Positions 8,068 through 15,791 are shown, numbered from the stretch's first letter. The stretch is 26,107 bases of DNA from Candidatus Cloacimonadota bacterium (GCA_023230795.1 JALNWR010000004.1:1-26107), one strand, 5' to 3'. The notes: a model not told the origin generated them from the letters alone. A program made the numbers and translations.

Positions 8068-9399
8068 ATGCTGCTGTCATTTTCTTTCTCGAACTGGAAG
8101 TCTTTTAGGGATGAAACAAGCTTCTCCATGGTTGCCGGGCGGGAAGAGCGCTTCACCCAAAGATTGCCCATAGTGGGTAAATACAAATTGAAGGCTTTGC
8201 CTACCGCGGCAATATACGGAGCTAATGCTTCCGGGAAGTCTGCTTTTATATCTGCCCTGAGATTTGCCAGACAGTTCATAATCCAGGGATCAGAACCAGA
8301 TGCGCAGATAGATTTGAAACCGTATTTATTGGATAAAGAATATCTGGATAAACCCTCATCATTCGCTTTCACTTTCCTGATCGGTGAAGATATCTATAGA
8401 TACAGTTTTTCTCTTTCCACCGATAAGGTGATTTCTGAAAGCCTGGTTTTGATACTGAAAACCACTGAAAGCAAGGTATTTTCACGCGAGGCCGGTAAGG
8501 ACAGAGCGAAAGTACAGATCAACAGCAGAAGGGTGATGCCAGAAGAAAGAACTACCCTGAAGATGATAGGCGATCGCACCATCAGGAACAACCAACTTTT
8601 CCTCACGAGTACGATTTATCAGGCCTGCAATACCTTTAAACCCATATATGATTGGCTAAAGTACAAACTGCAGATCATAGGTCCGGATTCTATATATGTT
8701 CCTGTTTGTAACTTGGCTAACGAGCAAAACAAAAACAAATACTCCAGCCTGTTAAACGCTTTGGATACCGGAATTGTAGAGCTCGGCCTCACAGAAGCAA
8801 ATTTGTCTGAAAGCCGGAAGAGACATCTGCAGGACTTGTATAAAGATCAACTGAAAGAGGGAAGAGGTATTTTGCTGTCTGAGTATGGCAACAAAGACAG
8901 GATCGCAATTCAAGTGTCAAAGGATAAGGTAGAAGCCAACATGCTGATTTCCAAACACTGGGACAGTCTGGAGAATCCAGTGGATTTTACCTTTGGCATG
9001 GAATCTGACGGGACAAATAGACTTTTGGACATATTGCCCGCTTTTGTGCAACTGATAGAAGATTCTGGCATGGTGTTCGTGATCGATGAACTGGATCGAA
9101 GCTTACATACTCTGGTCAGTAAAGCCTTGATCAAATATTTCTTAGATACTTGCAGCAAAAACAGTCGAAACCAATTGATTTTTTCCACTCATGATGTGAT
9201 GCTTATGGATCAAGCCCTGCTCAGAAGAGATGAATTATGGATTACAGATAGATCTTTGGAGGGGGCATCATCTCTTTATTCTTTTAGTGATTACAAAGAC
9301 ATCAGAGCCGATAAGGATATCAGAAAAGCCTATTTGCAAGGTAATCTGATGGGCGTGCCGAACATACTGATGGATGAGCTGTGTTCACAGGAAGACTGA
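8068..9399 (+). CDS. AAA15-family ATPase, AbiLi/RloA-like defence protein
   Basis: This 443-aa ABC/SMC-like ATPase is probably the nucleotide-dependent sensor of a two-gene abortive-infection module. The N-terminal SFSFSNWKSFRDE segment is the typical AAA15 opening. Walker A GANASGKS is at 51-58, a signature-like MESDGTNRL at about 310, Walker B VFVIDELDRSLH with D340, and the H-loop STHD at H375. All are intact. The start is ATG 8068, with AGGAGG ending 5 nt upstream; an adjacent GTG at 8065 is possible. The RloB-like gene begins 10 nt after its stop. Base composition is lower in G+C than the neighbours (sampled lines about 32-40% against about 50% in addA), which suggests horizontal acquisition. 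AbiL assignment rests on the ATPase-RloB pairing and no phage activity can be shown from sequence. Confidence 0.87.
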   Translation: MLLSFSFSNWKSFRDETSFSMVAGREERFTQRLPIVGKYKLKALPTAAIYGANASGKSAFISALRFARQFIIQGSEPDAQIDLKPYLLDKEYLDKPSSFAFTFLIGEDIYRYSFSLSTDKVISESLVLILKTTESKVFSREAGKDRAKVQINSRRVMPEERTTLKMIGDRTIRNNQLFLTSTIYQACNTFKPIYDWLKYKLQIIGPDSIYVPVCNLANEQNKNKYSSLLNALDTGIVELGLTEANLSESRKRHLQDLYKDQLKEGRGILLSEYGNKDRIAIQVSKDKVEANMLISKHWDSLENPVDFTFGMESDGTNRLLDILPAFVQLIEDSGMVFVIDELDRSLHTLVSKALIKYFLDTCSKNSRNQLIFSTHDVMLMDQALLRRDELWITDRSLEGASSLYSFSDYKDIRADKDIRKAYLQGNLMGVPNILMDELCSQED

Positions 9400-9409
9400 G
9401 GGGGTTATA

Positions 9410-10000
9410 ATGGCAAAAGGCGGGATCGACAGATTAAAACGCAAGGAAGGTTTTCTCCCGCTTAGAAAGCGTTACTTTATTATAATAGAGGGAGAAACGG
9501 AAAGGAACTACTTTTTGATGATAAAAAGACATAAGACAAGTAATGTGGCGATAAAATGCACAATAGGTAAGCACCCCGATGTGCGGCATCTCATCCGTAC
9601 TTCAGATCATTATTTGGATGAAAACGAAGCTGATGAACTTACTCAATGCTGGATCGTTCTGGATGCAGACATCTTATCTGCTACTGACCTAAAGAGCTTG
9701 AGAGATTGGCAAATGGATAAGGGAAATTCCCACATGCAAAAGGTAGCGATCACTGCCCCGATGTTCGAATACTGGTTACTGCTGCATTACAAGCTGCCTA
9801 CGGCTCAATTGGATAAAGTGCAATGTGAAAAAGGGCTAAAGATAGAAGACTCAAAGTATGATAAACCTTTTGCCGATTGTCATCACCTTTGGGAGAAAAT
9901 TCCAGATGCACTTGAAAGAGCTTGCCAGAAAGAGATTTCTCTAAGTAGTCTTAGCAAGAATGGCACAAATTTACACAAGCTGGTGAAGCAATTGGTGTAG
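9410..10000 (+). CDS. RloB-like protein (AbiLii-type, Toprim-like), second half of the defence pair
   Basis: The 196-aa protein resembles the RloB family found with AAA15 ATPases in AbiL and RloAB systems and is probably the effector. Visible landmarks are IIIEGETERNYF with an acidic residue at E27, VLDAD with D85 and D87, and PMFEYWLLLHYK at 117-128. Together they resemble a Toprim-like acidic centre plus the family's FEYWLLLH signature. The start is ATG 9410 behind a GAGGGG Shine-Dalgarno, which leaves a 10-nt gap after the ATPase; a TTG at 9374 would overlap that gene and is less likely. The coding sequence is AT-rich relative to the surroundings. The biochemical activity of this family is not settled to my knowledge, so nuclease function is an inference. 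Confidence 0.85.
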   Translation: MAKGGIDRLKRKEGFLPLRKRYFIIIEGETERNYFLMIKRHKTSNVAIKCTIGKHPDVRHLIRTSDHYLDENEADELTQCWIVLDADILSATDLKSLRDWQMDKGNSHMQKVAITAPMFEYWLLLHYKLPTAQLDKVQCEKGLKIEDSKYDKPFADCHHLWEKIPDALERACQKEISLSSLSKNGTNLHKLVKQLV

Positions 10001-10049
10001 GCCACTCATTTGAAAACTTGTAACCCCTCTCATCCCGCCCAAATTCACC

Positions 10050-10055
10050 TTGACA
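10050..10055 (+). promoter_or_regulatory. Candidate -35 box TTGACA for the btuF/btuC-like pair
   Basis: TTGACA lies 55 nt upstream of the lipoprotein start. The -10 is unclear. The 100-bp gap it sits in shows no riboswitch-length leader, so a cobalamin riboswitch directly upstream is unlikely. Confidence 0.35.
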
Positions 10056-10104
10056 AAAATCCCTCATTCCCCGCCCATGAAAGCAATAATCCTATGAGGT
10101 TTTT

Positions 10105-10956
10105 ATGAGATATCTATATTACAGTGGGATGATCATCCTCATCCTATGCACGCTTTTTAGCTGCCACAGCCCAAAGCAGGATAGCGCTGGCCGCTATGTG
10201 GTTCTTTCTCCGGAGCTTGCCGAGATCATTGCAGCTTTGGAAGCTATAGATCAGATCGTGGGGATCACCCAAGAGTGCAATTACCCAGCAGAATTGCAAA
10301 GCAAAGAGATTGTGGGCAATTTTGGTGCGGTCAAGATGGAGCAGGTCTTGAATCTGAATCCTGAGATCGTGTTTACCAGTGCTTTGGAGCAGGAATCCAT
10401 CGCGGAGGACTTGCGCAAGCTGGGCATCCGCGTGGAAAGCTCTTATCCCAAAAATCTATCTGAAATGCGCTCTGAGATCCTGCGCATTGCCAAGATAATC
10501 GATCGCGAAGCTGCCGGGCGCAAGCTGCAAGAGTCTCTTGTCCAGCAGATACAGAAGGTGAAGTCCATGGCAGAAGGCCGCCCCATGCCCAAAGTATATC
10601 TGGAGATTTATCGTGATCCTCTGATGAGTGTGGCGGATAATTCCTTCGTGGGCGAATTGATCGAGACGGCAGGAGGGGACAATATTTTCCAGACTCTGGA
10701 GCGGGATTATTCCAGGGTCAAGGCTGAAGATGTGATCTCGGCAAATCCGGACATCATGATCTGCTATTCTCAGGATTCTTTGAATTCCATCCTTTCCCGC
10801 AAAGGCTGGGGCAATATTCCCGCCATTCAAAACCGGATGGTCTTCTTTGAGGATGATATCGATCCGGACCTTATTCAGAGGGCGGGGCCGCGCTGTACGG
10901 CAGGCATGATCCGTTTGCACGAACTATATTCTTTGTGGGAAAGCCGAACCCAATGA
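10105..10956 (+). CDS. BtuF/FecB-like periplasmic-binding lipoprotein of a metal-chelate or cobalamin importer
   Basis: The 283-aa substrate-binding protein belongs to the class III (TroA/BtuF-like) fold. Residues 1-20 form a lipoprotein signal peptide with lipobox LFSC and lipidated Cys20. The mature part has the usual VVLSPELAEIIAAL start, a VGITQECNYP loop, a GNFGAVKMEQVLNLNPEIVF segment, and a C-terminal lobe with GGDNIFQTL and VISANPDIMI. GAGG at 10096-10099 places the start. The stop overlaps the permease start (ATGA), so the two are coupled. The ligand cannot be decided from sequence: cobalamin, haem and ferric siderophore are all possible. A B12-linked MutL-family gene 6 kb away is only circumstantial. 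Confidence 0.82.
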   Translation: MRYLYYSGMIILILCTLFSCHSPKQDSAGRYVVLSPELAEIIAALEAIDQIVGITQECNYPAELQSKEIVGNFGAVKMEQVLNLNPEIVFTSALEQESIAEDLRKLGIRVESSYPKNLSEMRSEILRIAKIIDREAAGRKLQESLVQQIQKVKSMAEGRPMPKVYLEIYRDPLMSVADNSFVGELIETAGGDNIFQTLERDYSRVKAEDVISANPDIMICYSQDSLNSILSRKGWGNIPAIQNRMVFFEDDIDPDLIQRAGPRCTAGMIRLHELYSLWESRTQ

Positions 10957-11870
10957 AGAAGAGCCTGGCTTTGAGTCTGATCTGTCTGGGCAGTCTTGCT
11001 TTGATCGCACTCTATCTGTTTTGGGGCAGCCCCAGCTCAAACATCTTCTGGCAGGTACGCATTCCGCGCCTGCTGCTCACCCTCGTTACGGGGATGAGCC
11101 TGGCCGCTATCGGCTCTGTATATCAGCTGATGCTGGCAAATCCTCTGGCCGAGCCTTACATCCTGGGCATTTCCTCAGGTTCTGCTTTTGGCAGCATCCT
11201 TTTTGCCAGCATGGGGCTTTATATTCTCATGCCTGTGGGTGGGTTTATCGGGGCGCTTCTTACCATGATTCTGGTTTGGCGTCTGGCTCAAAGAAGAGGC
11301 GCTTTCGATCGCGGCCGACTGATCATTGCGGGAGTGATCGTGGGCATGTTTTTCTCGGCCGGCATCTCGTTGATGATGTATCTCAGGCGGGAGGATACCG
11401 TGCTCATCCTCAGTACTTTGATGGGAAATCTGGGGCGTATCTTCAGCTATGGCGAATACAGGGTCTTTATCTTGCTCTCGGTAGTGATCCTCATCCTTTT
11501 GATCTGGCTGTATCTGAAAAGCCGAGCTTTGGACATCATGAGCAGTGGCGATCTATATGCTGCCAGCGTGGGGATCCAGGTGCATCGCCTGCGCCAGCAG
11601 ATCTTTGTGGTTACATCACTCATCATCGGCATTGTGGTATCCTATGCCGGCATCATCGGTTTTGTGGGGCTCATCACGCCTCATATCATGCGGCTCTTAG
11701 GTTTTAGCAAGCAAAATCGCATCTATCCAGGCAGTCTGCTTTTTGGTGCCAGCTTCCTTCTGGCGGCCGACTTTCTGGCCAAAAACCTCAGCGGGATTGA
11801 ACTTCCCGTGGGCGTAATTACAGCAGCCATTGGTTGTCCCTTCTTTATTTACTTGCTGCTCAGAAAGTGA
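10953..11870 (+). CDS. BtuC/FecCD-family ABC transporter permease
   Basis: The 305-aa polytopic membrane protein would form the channel for the substrate captured by the preceding lipoprotein. Family hallmarks are RIPRLLLTLVTGMSLAAIGS near the N-terminus, MLANPLAEPYILGISSGSAFG, and VSYAGIIGFVGLITPHIMRLL in the coupling region, followed by a final hydrophobic segment. Length is slightly short for FecCD (usually about 320-340 aa), with a brief N-terminus. The start ATG 10953 overlaps the upstream stop by 4 bp; an in-frame GTG at 10935 is possible but less likely. The expected BtuD/FecE-type ATPase is not present downstream; the next gene is a regulator with its own leader. Confidence 0.87.
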   Translation: MKKSLALSLICLGSLALIALYLFWGSPSSNIFWQVRIPRLLLTLVTGMSLAAIGSVYQLMLANPLAEPYILGISSGSAFGSILFASMGLYILMPVGGFIGALLTMILVWRLAQRRGAFDRGRLIIAGVIVGMFFSAGISLMMYLRREDTVLILSTLMGNLGRIFSYGEYRVFILLSVVILILLIWLYLKSRALDIMSSGDLYAASVGIQVHRLRQQIFVVTSLIIGIVVSYAGIIGFVGLITPHIMRLLGFSKQNRIYPGSLLFGASFLLAADFLAKNLSGIELPVGVITAAIGCPFFIYLLLRK

Positions 11871-11878
11871 AATTTATA

Positions 11879-11884
11879 TTGACA
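11879..11884 (+). promoter_or_regulatory. Candidate -35 box TTGACA for the TPR-AAA+ regulator
   Basis: TTGACA lies 56 nt before the start codon and only 9 nt after the permease stop. This suggests the regulator is transcribed separately. Confidence 0.35.
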
Positions 11885-11934
11885 ACGAACTAAGCCTCGA
11901 ATAATTTACGATTAACAAGGAATTTGGTGGATTT

Positions 11935-14175
11935 ATGTTAAAAGACTTGCTTACGGAAGCCTTGCATCAGTTCTTGCTGATGCTCAGAGACCCTGTGATA
12001 TACTTGGCTATAGATGAAAGGAACGGCGCTTTTACCGAGGATGAGATTCTGGTGATTCGCATCGCCAAAGCTAAAGCTCTGCTTTCTCTTTACCATCTGG
12101 ATGAGGCTCTAAAGCTGGCTTTGCAGCTGCGGGAAGAGCTCAGGGGTGGAAACTGTCTTGATCTGCAGATGCTCAATCTGCTCACTATCATCAGGATATA
12201 CACCCAAAAAGGGGATTATCGAAGCCAAAACAGCTACACAGACGAAGCTTATATCCGCGTTAAATCCAGCGATAACGAAGCACTAAAGCTCTTGGTTAGC
12301 TCGGCAAACATTATCTATCAGCATCGGGAGCTTGTGGATGTGGAAAGCCAAGTGGATGAGATTGCTACTAATATCGATCAGGCGGATCATCCTTATTATC
12401 GCTATATGCTGCTGAATTGGCTGGGCTCTATCTATGTCCTGCGCGGCAGGTACGATCTGGCCTTAAGCTATCAAAGTGCGGCTTACGACGTCTGCATCCA
12501 GCATCAGCTCAGCATCGGTGCCTTGGAGCTGTGCACAGAGCTTGTAGGCACCTGCGCAAATATAGCGAAACATGAGATGGCCGAGCATTTTTATGATCTC
12601 GGGCAGCGCTTGATAGACCAATTGCGTTTACCTATCTTCGAAGTAGAGCTAAATTTTAATTATGCCATTCTAAAGGATAAGCAGGACGATCCTAAGGCTG
12701 CGGTGATGTTTTACCAGAAAAGTCTGAAAGCCCTGCAAGACTCAGAGCAAGAGCTTCCATTGCTGCTTTTTGATATTTACAATCGTTTGGCAGATACCCT
12801 GAACTGTCTTAAGCTTGGCTCTCAGGCTCTGCACTATCAGCTCAAGGCCGAAAAGATAGTCACAAAGCTGGGCTACAGCGAAAGGCAGGTGGAGCTCAGC
12901 GCTAATATCGCCATGTCTTTGATCTCGCTTACGCAGTGGGATGAAGCTCTTGCCCGGCTCAAGCAGGCTGCGCAGTTTTACGAGAAGCACGATAAAAAGG
13001 AAGCCCTGATTCGCGTCACCCGGAATATCGGCTACTATTATCAGATGCGAGGGGACTATCTGAACGGATTTGCTACCTTGGAAAAACTGGACCGGCTCAA
13101 TACGGACTATATCATTGCCTTGCAACAGAGTCACAGCCAGGCGAGCGATGATAAATTAAAAGAGATTATCCGGGATTCCCGCGCCATCAAAGCAAAATAC
13201 GATCAGCTCTTAAATGAGATTTCCACCAACCATGCCGCACGCTTTACCGGAAAATCAAAAGCTGCCAAGCGGGTGATAGACAGCGCAGTGCTGGCCTCGA
13301 TGTACCGAGAAGCTTCTGTGCTCATCCGCGGCGAAAGCGGCACCGGCAAAGAAGTTCTGGCCCGGATGATCCACTATGGCTCTCCTGAAAAAAACCAGCC
13401 CTTTGTATCGGTAAATTGCGCGGCCATTACCCCTGCGCTGTTTGAAATCGAATTCTTTGGCGGAGCTGCCGGAAAGTTTACCGGCCTGGCAGAAGACCAT
13501 CAAGGCTTTTGTGCAAAGGCCGGCGAAGGCACCCTCTTCTTAAATGAGATTTCGGTATTGCCCATGGATTTTCAGGCCAAACTCATGCAGGCCATAGATA
13601 CCAAATCCTTTGTCCCCGCAGGCAAAGAAAAAGCCCTGCCCCTGAGCTGCAAAATCATCGCCTCCACAAATAAAGATACCCTGCAAATCTTGAGTAAAGG
13701 CAAATTCCGGCTGGACTTGCTGCATAGGCTAAATACCCTCGAAATCGATATCCCACCCCTCAGAGAAAGAAAAGAAGATATCCCCATCATCGTAGAGAGT
13801 CTCGCCAGAGGCCTGGCCCGCGAGACCAACAACCCCCTGCCTCAGATCCAGGATTCCTTTTATGAAAGACTAAATGAATACAGCTTCCCCGGCAATGTGC
13901 GTGAGCTCAAAAATACCATCGAACGCATCTTTATCCTCCATTACAAACCGATCTGGACCAAAGACATACTCAACAATATCGATGCCTTCAATCTGGATAA
14001 AAAGTTCAGCGCCAGCCTCGTGGAACATAATATCCAGGATATCGACAAAATCCGCATCGTCGAAGCCCTGCGCAAGAGCGGTGGCAAACAAAAGACCGCA
14101 GCCAAATTGCTCAATATCAGTGAATCCACGCTCAGCCGCAGGATCAAAAAGTATAAACTCAAAGCAAAGAAATAA
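11935..14175 (+). CDS. TPR-containing sigma-54-activator-like AAA+ regulator with degenerate GAFTGA and Walker B
   Basis: The 746-aa protein has an N-terminal helical, TPR-like region (about 30-420, with recognisable repeats such as YVLRGRYDLALSYQSAAYD and ISLTQWDEALARLKQAAQFYE). A sigma-54-interaction-type AAA+ domain (about 440-670) and a Fis-type helix-turn-helix at the end (KQKTAAKLLNISESTLSRRI) follow. Walker A GESGTGKE begins at about 466. The sigma-54 contact loop reads GKFTGL (513-518) rather than GAFTGA. Walker B reads GTLFLNEI, with N537 replacing the catalytic Asp; E538 is kept. The PPLRERKEDI and LHRLN segments are conserved. It has no receiver, GAF or PAS domain, so the TPR region probably senses a protein or peptide. 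Whether it still activates sigma-54 promoters is doubtful. Confidence 0.88.
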   Translation: MLKDLLTEALHQFLLMLRDPVIYLAIDERNGAFTEDEILVIRIAKAKALLSLYHLDEALKLALQLREELRGGNCLDLQMLNLLTIIRIYTQKGDYRSQNSYTDEAYIRVKSSDNEALKLLVSSANIIYQHRELVDVESQVDEIATNIDQADHPYYRYMLLNWLGSIYVLRGRYDLALSYQSAAYDVCIQHQLSIGALELCTELVGTCANIAKHEMAEHFYDLGQRLIDQLRLPIFEVELNFNYAILKDKQDDPKAAVMFYQKSLKALQDSEQELPLLLFDIYNRLADTLNCLKLGSQALHYQLKAEKIVTKLGYSERQVELSANIAMSLISLTQWDEALARLKQAAQFYEKHDKKEALIRVTRNIGYYYQMRGDYLNGFATLEKLDRLNTDYIIALQQSHSQASDDKLKEIIRDSRAIKAKYDQLLNEISTNHAARFTGKSKAAKRVIDSAVLASMYREASVLIRGESGTGKEVLARMIHYGSPEKNQPFVSVNCAAITPALFEIEFFGGAAGKFTGLAEDHQGFCAKAGEGTLFLNEISVLPMDFQAKLMQAIDTKSFVPAGKEKALPLSCKIIASTNKDTLQILSKGKFRLDLLHRLNTLEIDIPPLRERKEDIPIIVESLARGLARETNNPLPQIQDSFYERLNEYSFPGNVRELKNTIERIFILHYKPIWTKDILNNIDAFNLDKKFSASLVEHNIQDIDKIRIVEALRKSGGKQKTAAKLLNISESTLSRRIKKYKLKAKK

Positions 14176-14230
14176 CCCCGATATCCTAAGGCTTTGCTCA
14201 TATCATTAACATGTTTTAGACTTGTCTTCG

Positions 14231-14266
14231 ACTCGAGTCCACTCGAAGCTTCGAGTGGACTCGAGT
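14231..14266. repeat. 36-bp perfect palindrome, copy 1 of a dispersed element
   Basis: The left arm ACTCGAGTCCACTCGAAG is followed without a loop by its exact reverse complement. The right arm and its flank (TTAAAAACGAAT, then AG..GCAAGT) recur at 25208-25248, so this is a dispersed element, not a chance palindrome. No T-run follows, so it is not a standard terminator. Confidence 0.93.
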
Positions 14267-14344
14267 TAAAAACGAATCAGAAGCAAGTTTATCTATCGGG
14301 AGTGTGCCGGGCTGAAACTGGCTTATACTCCAAAATGCAGTGGC

Positions 14345-14525
14345 GAAGATGACTCTGCTGAATGAATAGAACGCAGATCGGATCGACTGAACGGATTGTG
14401 ACGATTTTCATAGAACGCGGATTGGGGGGAGTAGGGGCGCCGAACTCCGATTCGGCTGTGCTCCCTTTTTCAAGGCCTGCGGCCTTGTCGATGCGAGACG
14501 CATCGAATCCAGCAAGGGGGAGCAA
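14345..14525 (-). repeat. Composite triple-hairpin repeat, copy A (minus orientation)
   Basis: Three hairpins occur in a row: GCCGAA(6)TTCGGC at 14439-14456, CAAGGCC(TGC)GGCCTTG at 14471-14487, and TCGATGCG(AGA)CGCATCGA at 14488-14506. Upstream are tAGAACGCAG and tAGAACGCGGAT segments. Read on the minus strand, the block aligns with copy B at 20021-20213, including ATCCGCGTTC, CACAATCCGTTCA and ATCTGCGTTCTATTC-like segments. Confidence 0.85.
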
Positions 14526-14716
14526 CTTCAAAACCTGAAAACTCCAAAACTTGAAAACTTCAAAACCTGAAAACTCCAAAACCTGAAAACTCCAAAACTT
14601 GAAAACTCCAAAACCTGAAAACTCCAAAACCTGAAAACTCCAAAACCTGAAAACTCCAAAACCTGAAAACTCCAAAACCTGAAAACTTCAAAACCTGAAA
14701 ACCTGAAAACTTCAAA
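14526..14716. repeat. Octamer tandem array, about 24 units
   Basis: 8-bp units of the form C(C/T)(T/C)(G/C)AAAA are repeated about 24 times, mostly alternating CCTGAAAA and CTCCAAAA. This gives a 16-bp higher-order period. It abuts composite copy A. There are no spacers, and the array runs in the purine/pyrimidine pattern shared with positions 120-173. Confidence 0.93.
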
Positions 14717-14783
14717 TACCGCACCGCCGAACAGGATATCTATCGGCTTAGCACCTACTTCGAAAGCCGGTCTAAATAAATAA

Positions 14784-14789
14784 GTTGAC
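14784..14789 (+). promoter_or_regulatory. Candidate -35 box TTGACT for the purS operon
   Basis: TTGACT lies 61 nt upstream of the purS ATG, at the same distance range as the TTGACA boxes of the other units. There is no clear -10. Confidence 0.3.
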
Positions 14790-14844
14790 TAAATCCCTTG
14801 ATTTGCAGAATGTGGAAACCTGATAAAAAATAAATGGATGTATC

Positions 14845-15099
14845 ATGCTAAAAGCCAAGATTTTCGTAGAACTCAAGCCCAGCGTATTGGACCCGCAAGG
14901 TAAAGCCGTGACTAATTCCTTGCACAATCTGGGATTTAAGGATGTCACCCAGACCCGTATCGGCAAATATATAGAGATAGTTTTCGACAACTCTGATAAA
15001 GAGGATGTCAGCCGGCAAACCACCGAGATTTGCGACAGCCTTCTGGCAAATCTTAATACCGAGAATTACCACATTGAAATCGAGGAGATCAAGTCTTGA
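14845..15099 (+). CDS. purS: Phosphoribosylformylglycinamidine synthase, PurS subunit
   Basis: The 84-aa protein is the small structural subunit of the three-part FGAM synthase (PurS-PurQ-PurL) in purine biosynthesis, step four. The sequence shows the family features AKIFVELKPSVLDPQGKAV and LGFKDVTQTRIGKYIEIVFD, and the length is standard. It is the first gene of the operon and overlaps purQ by 4 bp (TTGA). The Shine-Dalgarno is weak (GGATG at 14836-14840). PurL is not in this window, so the synthetase subunit must be encoded elsewhere. Confidence 0.95.
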   Translation: MLKAKIFVELKPSVLDPQGKAVTNSLHNLGFKDVTQTRIGKYIEIVFDNSDKEDVSRQTTEICDSLLANLNTENYHIEIEEIKS

Positions 15100-15791
15100 A
15101 AGTAAGTGTGATCACTTTCCCCGGTTCAAATTGCGATCATGACGCGCATGAAGTGTTTCGCAGCCGCGGGCATGATGCCCGCCTGATCTGGCACAAGGAT
15201 CACGATCTGCAAGAGCCGGATCTGGTCATCCTGCCCGGGGGGTTTTCCTACGGGGATTATCTGCGCAGTGGAGCTTTGGCACGCTTTTCGCCTATCATGA
15301 ATGAAGTTATCGCTTTTGCCCAGAAATCCGGTTTGGTAATGGGTATCTGCAATGGCTTTCAGATCTTGACCGAGGCGGGGCTTCTGCCGGGCACCTTGAT
15401 GATGAATAGCGGCCTGCATTTCTTGTGCAAGCATCAGACGCTGAGGGTGGAAAGCTCTGACAGCCCCTTTACTAAAAGCCTTGAAGTGGGCAGCCTCCTG
15501 GATGTCCCCATAGCCCACAAAGAAGGTAATTATTTTATCGATTCTGAAGGCCTGAAAGCCTTGCAGGATAACGATCAGATTCTTTTCCGCTATTGCGACC
15601 CTCAGGGAAATCTGACGCCAGAGGCAAATCCCAATGGTTCGCTCGACAATATCGCGGGAATCGTAAATATCGGCCGCAACGTTTTGGGCATGATGCCCCA
15701 TCCGGAACGCTCGGCTACAGAAAGCGTGTATAGTCAAGATGGCAGCCAGATTTTCCAGGCGATTGAAAGCTTTTTTGATGGCGGTAATTGA
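15096..15791 (+). CDS. purQ: Phosphoribosylformylglycinamidine synthase, PurQ glutaminase subunit
   Basis: This 231-aa class I glutamine amidotransferase supplies ammonia for FGAM synthesis. The catalytic triad is visible: Cys85 in GICNGFQ, and His202 and Glu204 in MMPHPERS. The N-terminus VSVITFPGSNCD matches the family exactly and forces a TTG start at 15096, overlapping the purS stop. No alternative start keeps that segment. The ComF-like gene overlaps its 3' end. The length fits small PurQ proteins of PurSQL systems. Confidence 0.95.
   Translation: MKVSVITFPGSNCDHDAHEVFRSRGHDARLIWHKDHDLQEPDLVILPGGFSYGDYLRSGALARFSPIMNEVIAFAQKSGLVMGICNGFQILTEAGLLPGTLMMNSGLHFLCKHQTLRVESSDSPFTKSLEVGSLLDVPIAHKEGNYFIDSEGLKALQDNDQILFRYCDPQGNLTPEANPNGSLDNIAGIVNIGRNVLGMMPHPERSATESVYSQDGSQIFQAIESFFDGGN

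Larger units (their letters stand above)
14176..14844. other. Gene-free repeat zone
   Basis: This 669-bp gap contains a 36-bp perfect palindrome, a triple-hairpin composite repeat and a 24-unit octamer array, then about 130 bp of unique leader before purS. A minus-strand open frame across the octamers (14289-14675) is low-complexity and not believable as a gene. Confidence 0.8.

Noticed and set aside
10001..10104. Cobalamin riboswitch before the BtuF-like gene
   Set aside because: The whole gap is about 100 bp, too short for a cobalamin riboswitch, and no B12-box-like sequence was seen.
14231..14266. Palindrome as a Rho-independent terminator of the regulator gene
   Set aside because: There is no T-run after the stem and no loop, and the element recurs away from gene ends.
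14289..14675. Minus-strand open frame of 128 aa over the octamer array
   Set aside because: The translation is a low-complexity product of the 8-bp repeat (FSGFGVFKFW type) joined to repeat hairpins. It has no Shine-Dalgarno sequence or family resemblance.
14526..14716. Octamer array as a CRISPR
   Set aside because: Units are contiguous 8-mers with no unique spacers and no cas genes nearby.
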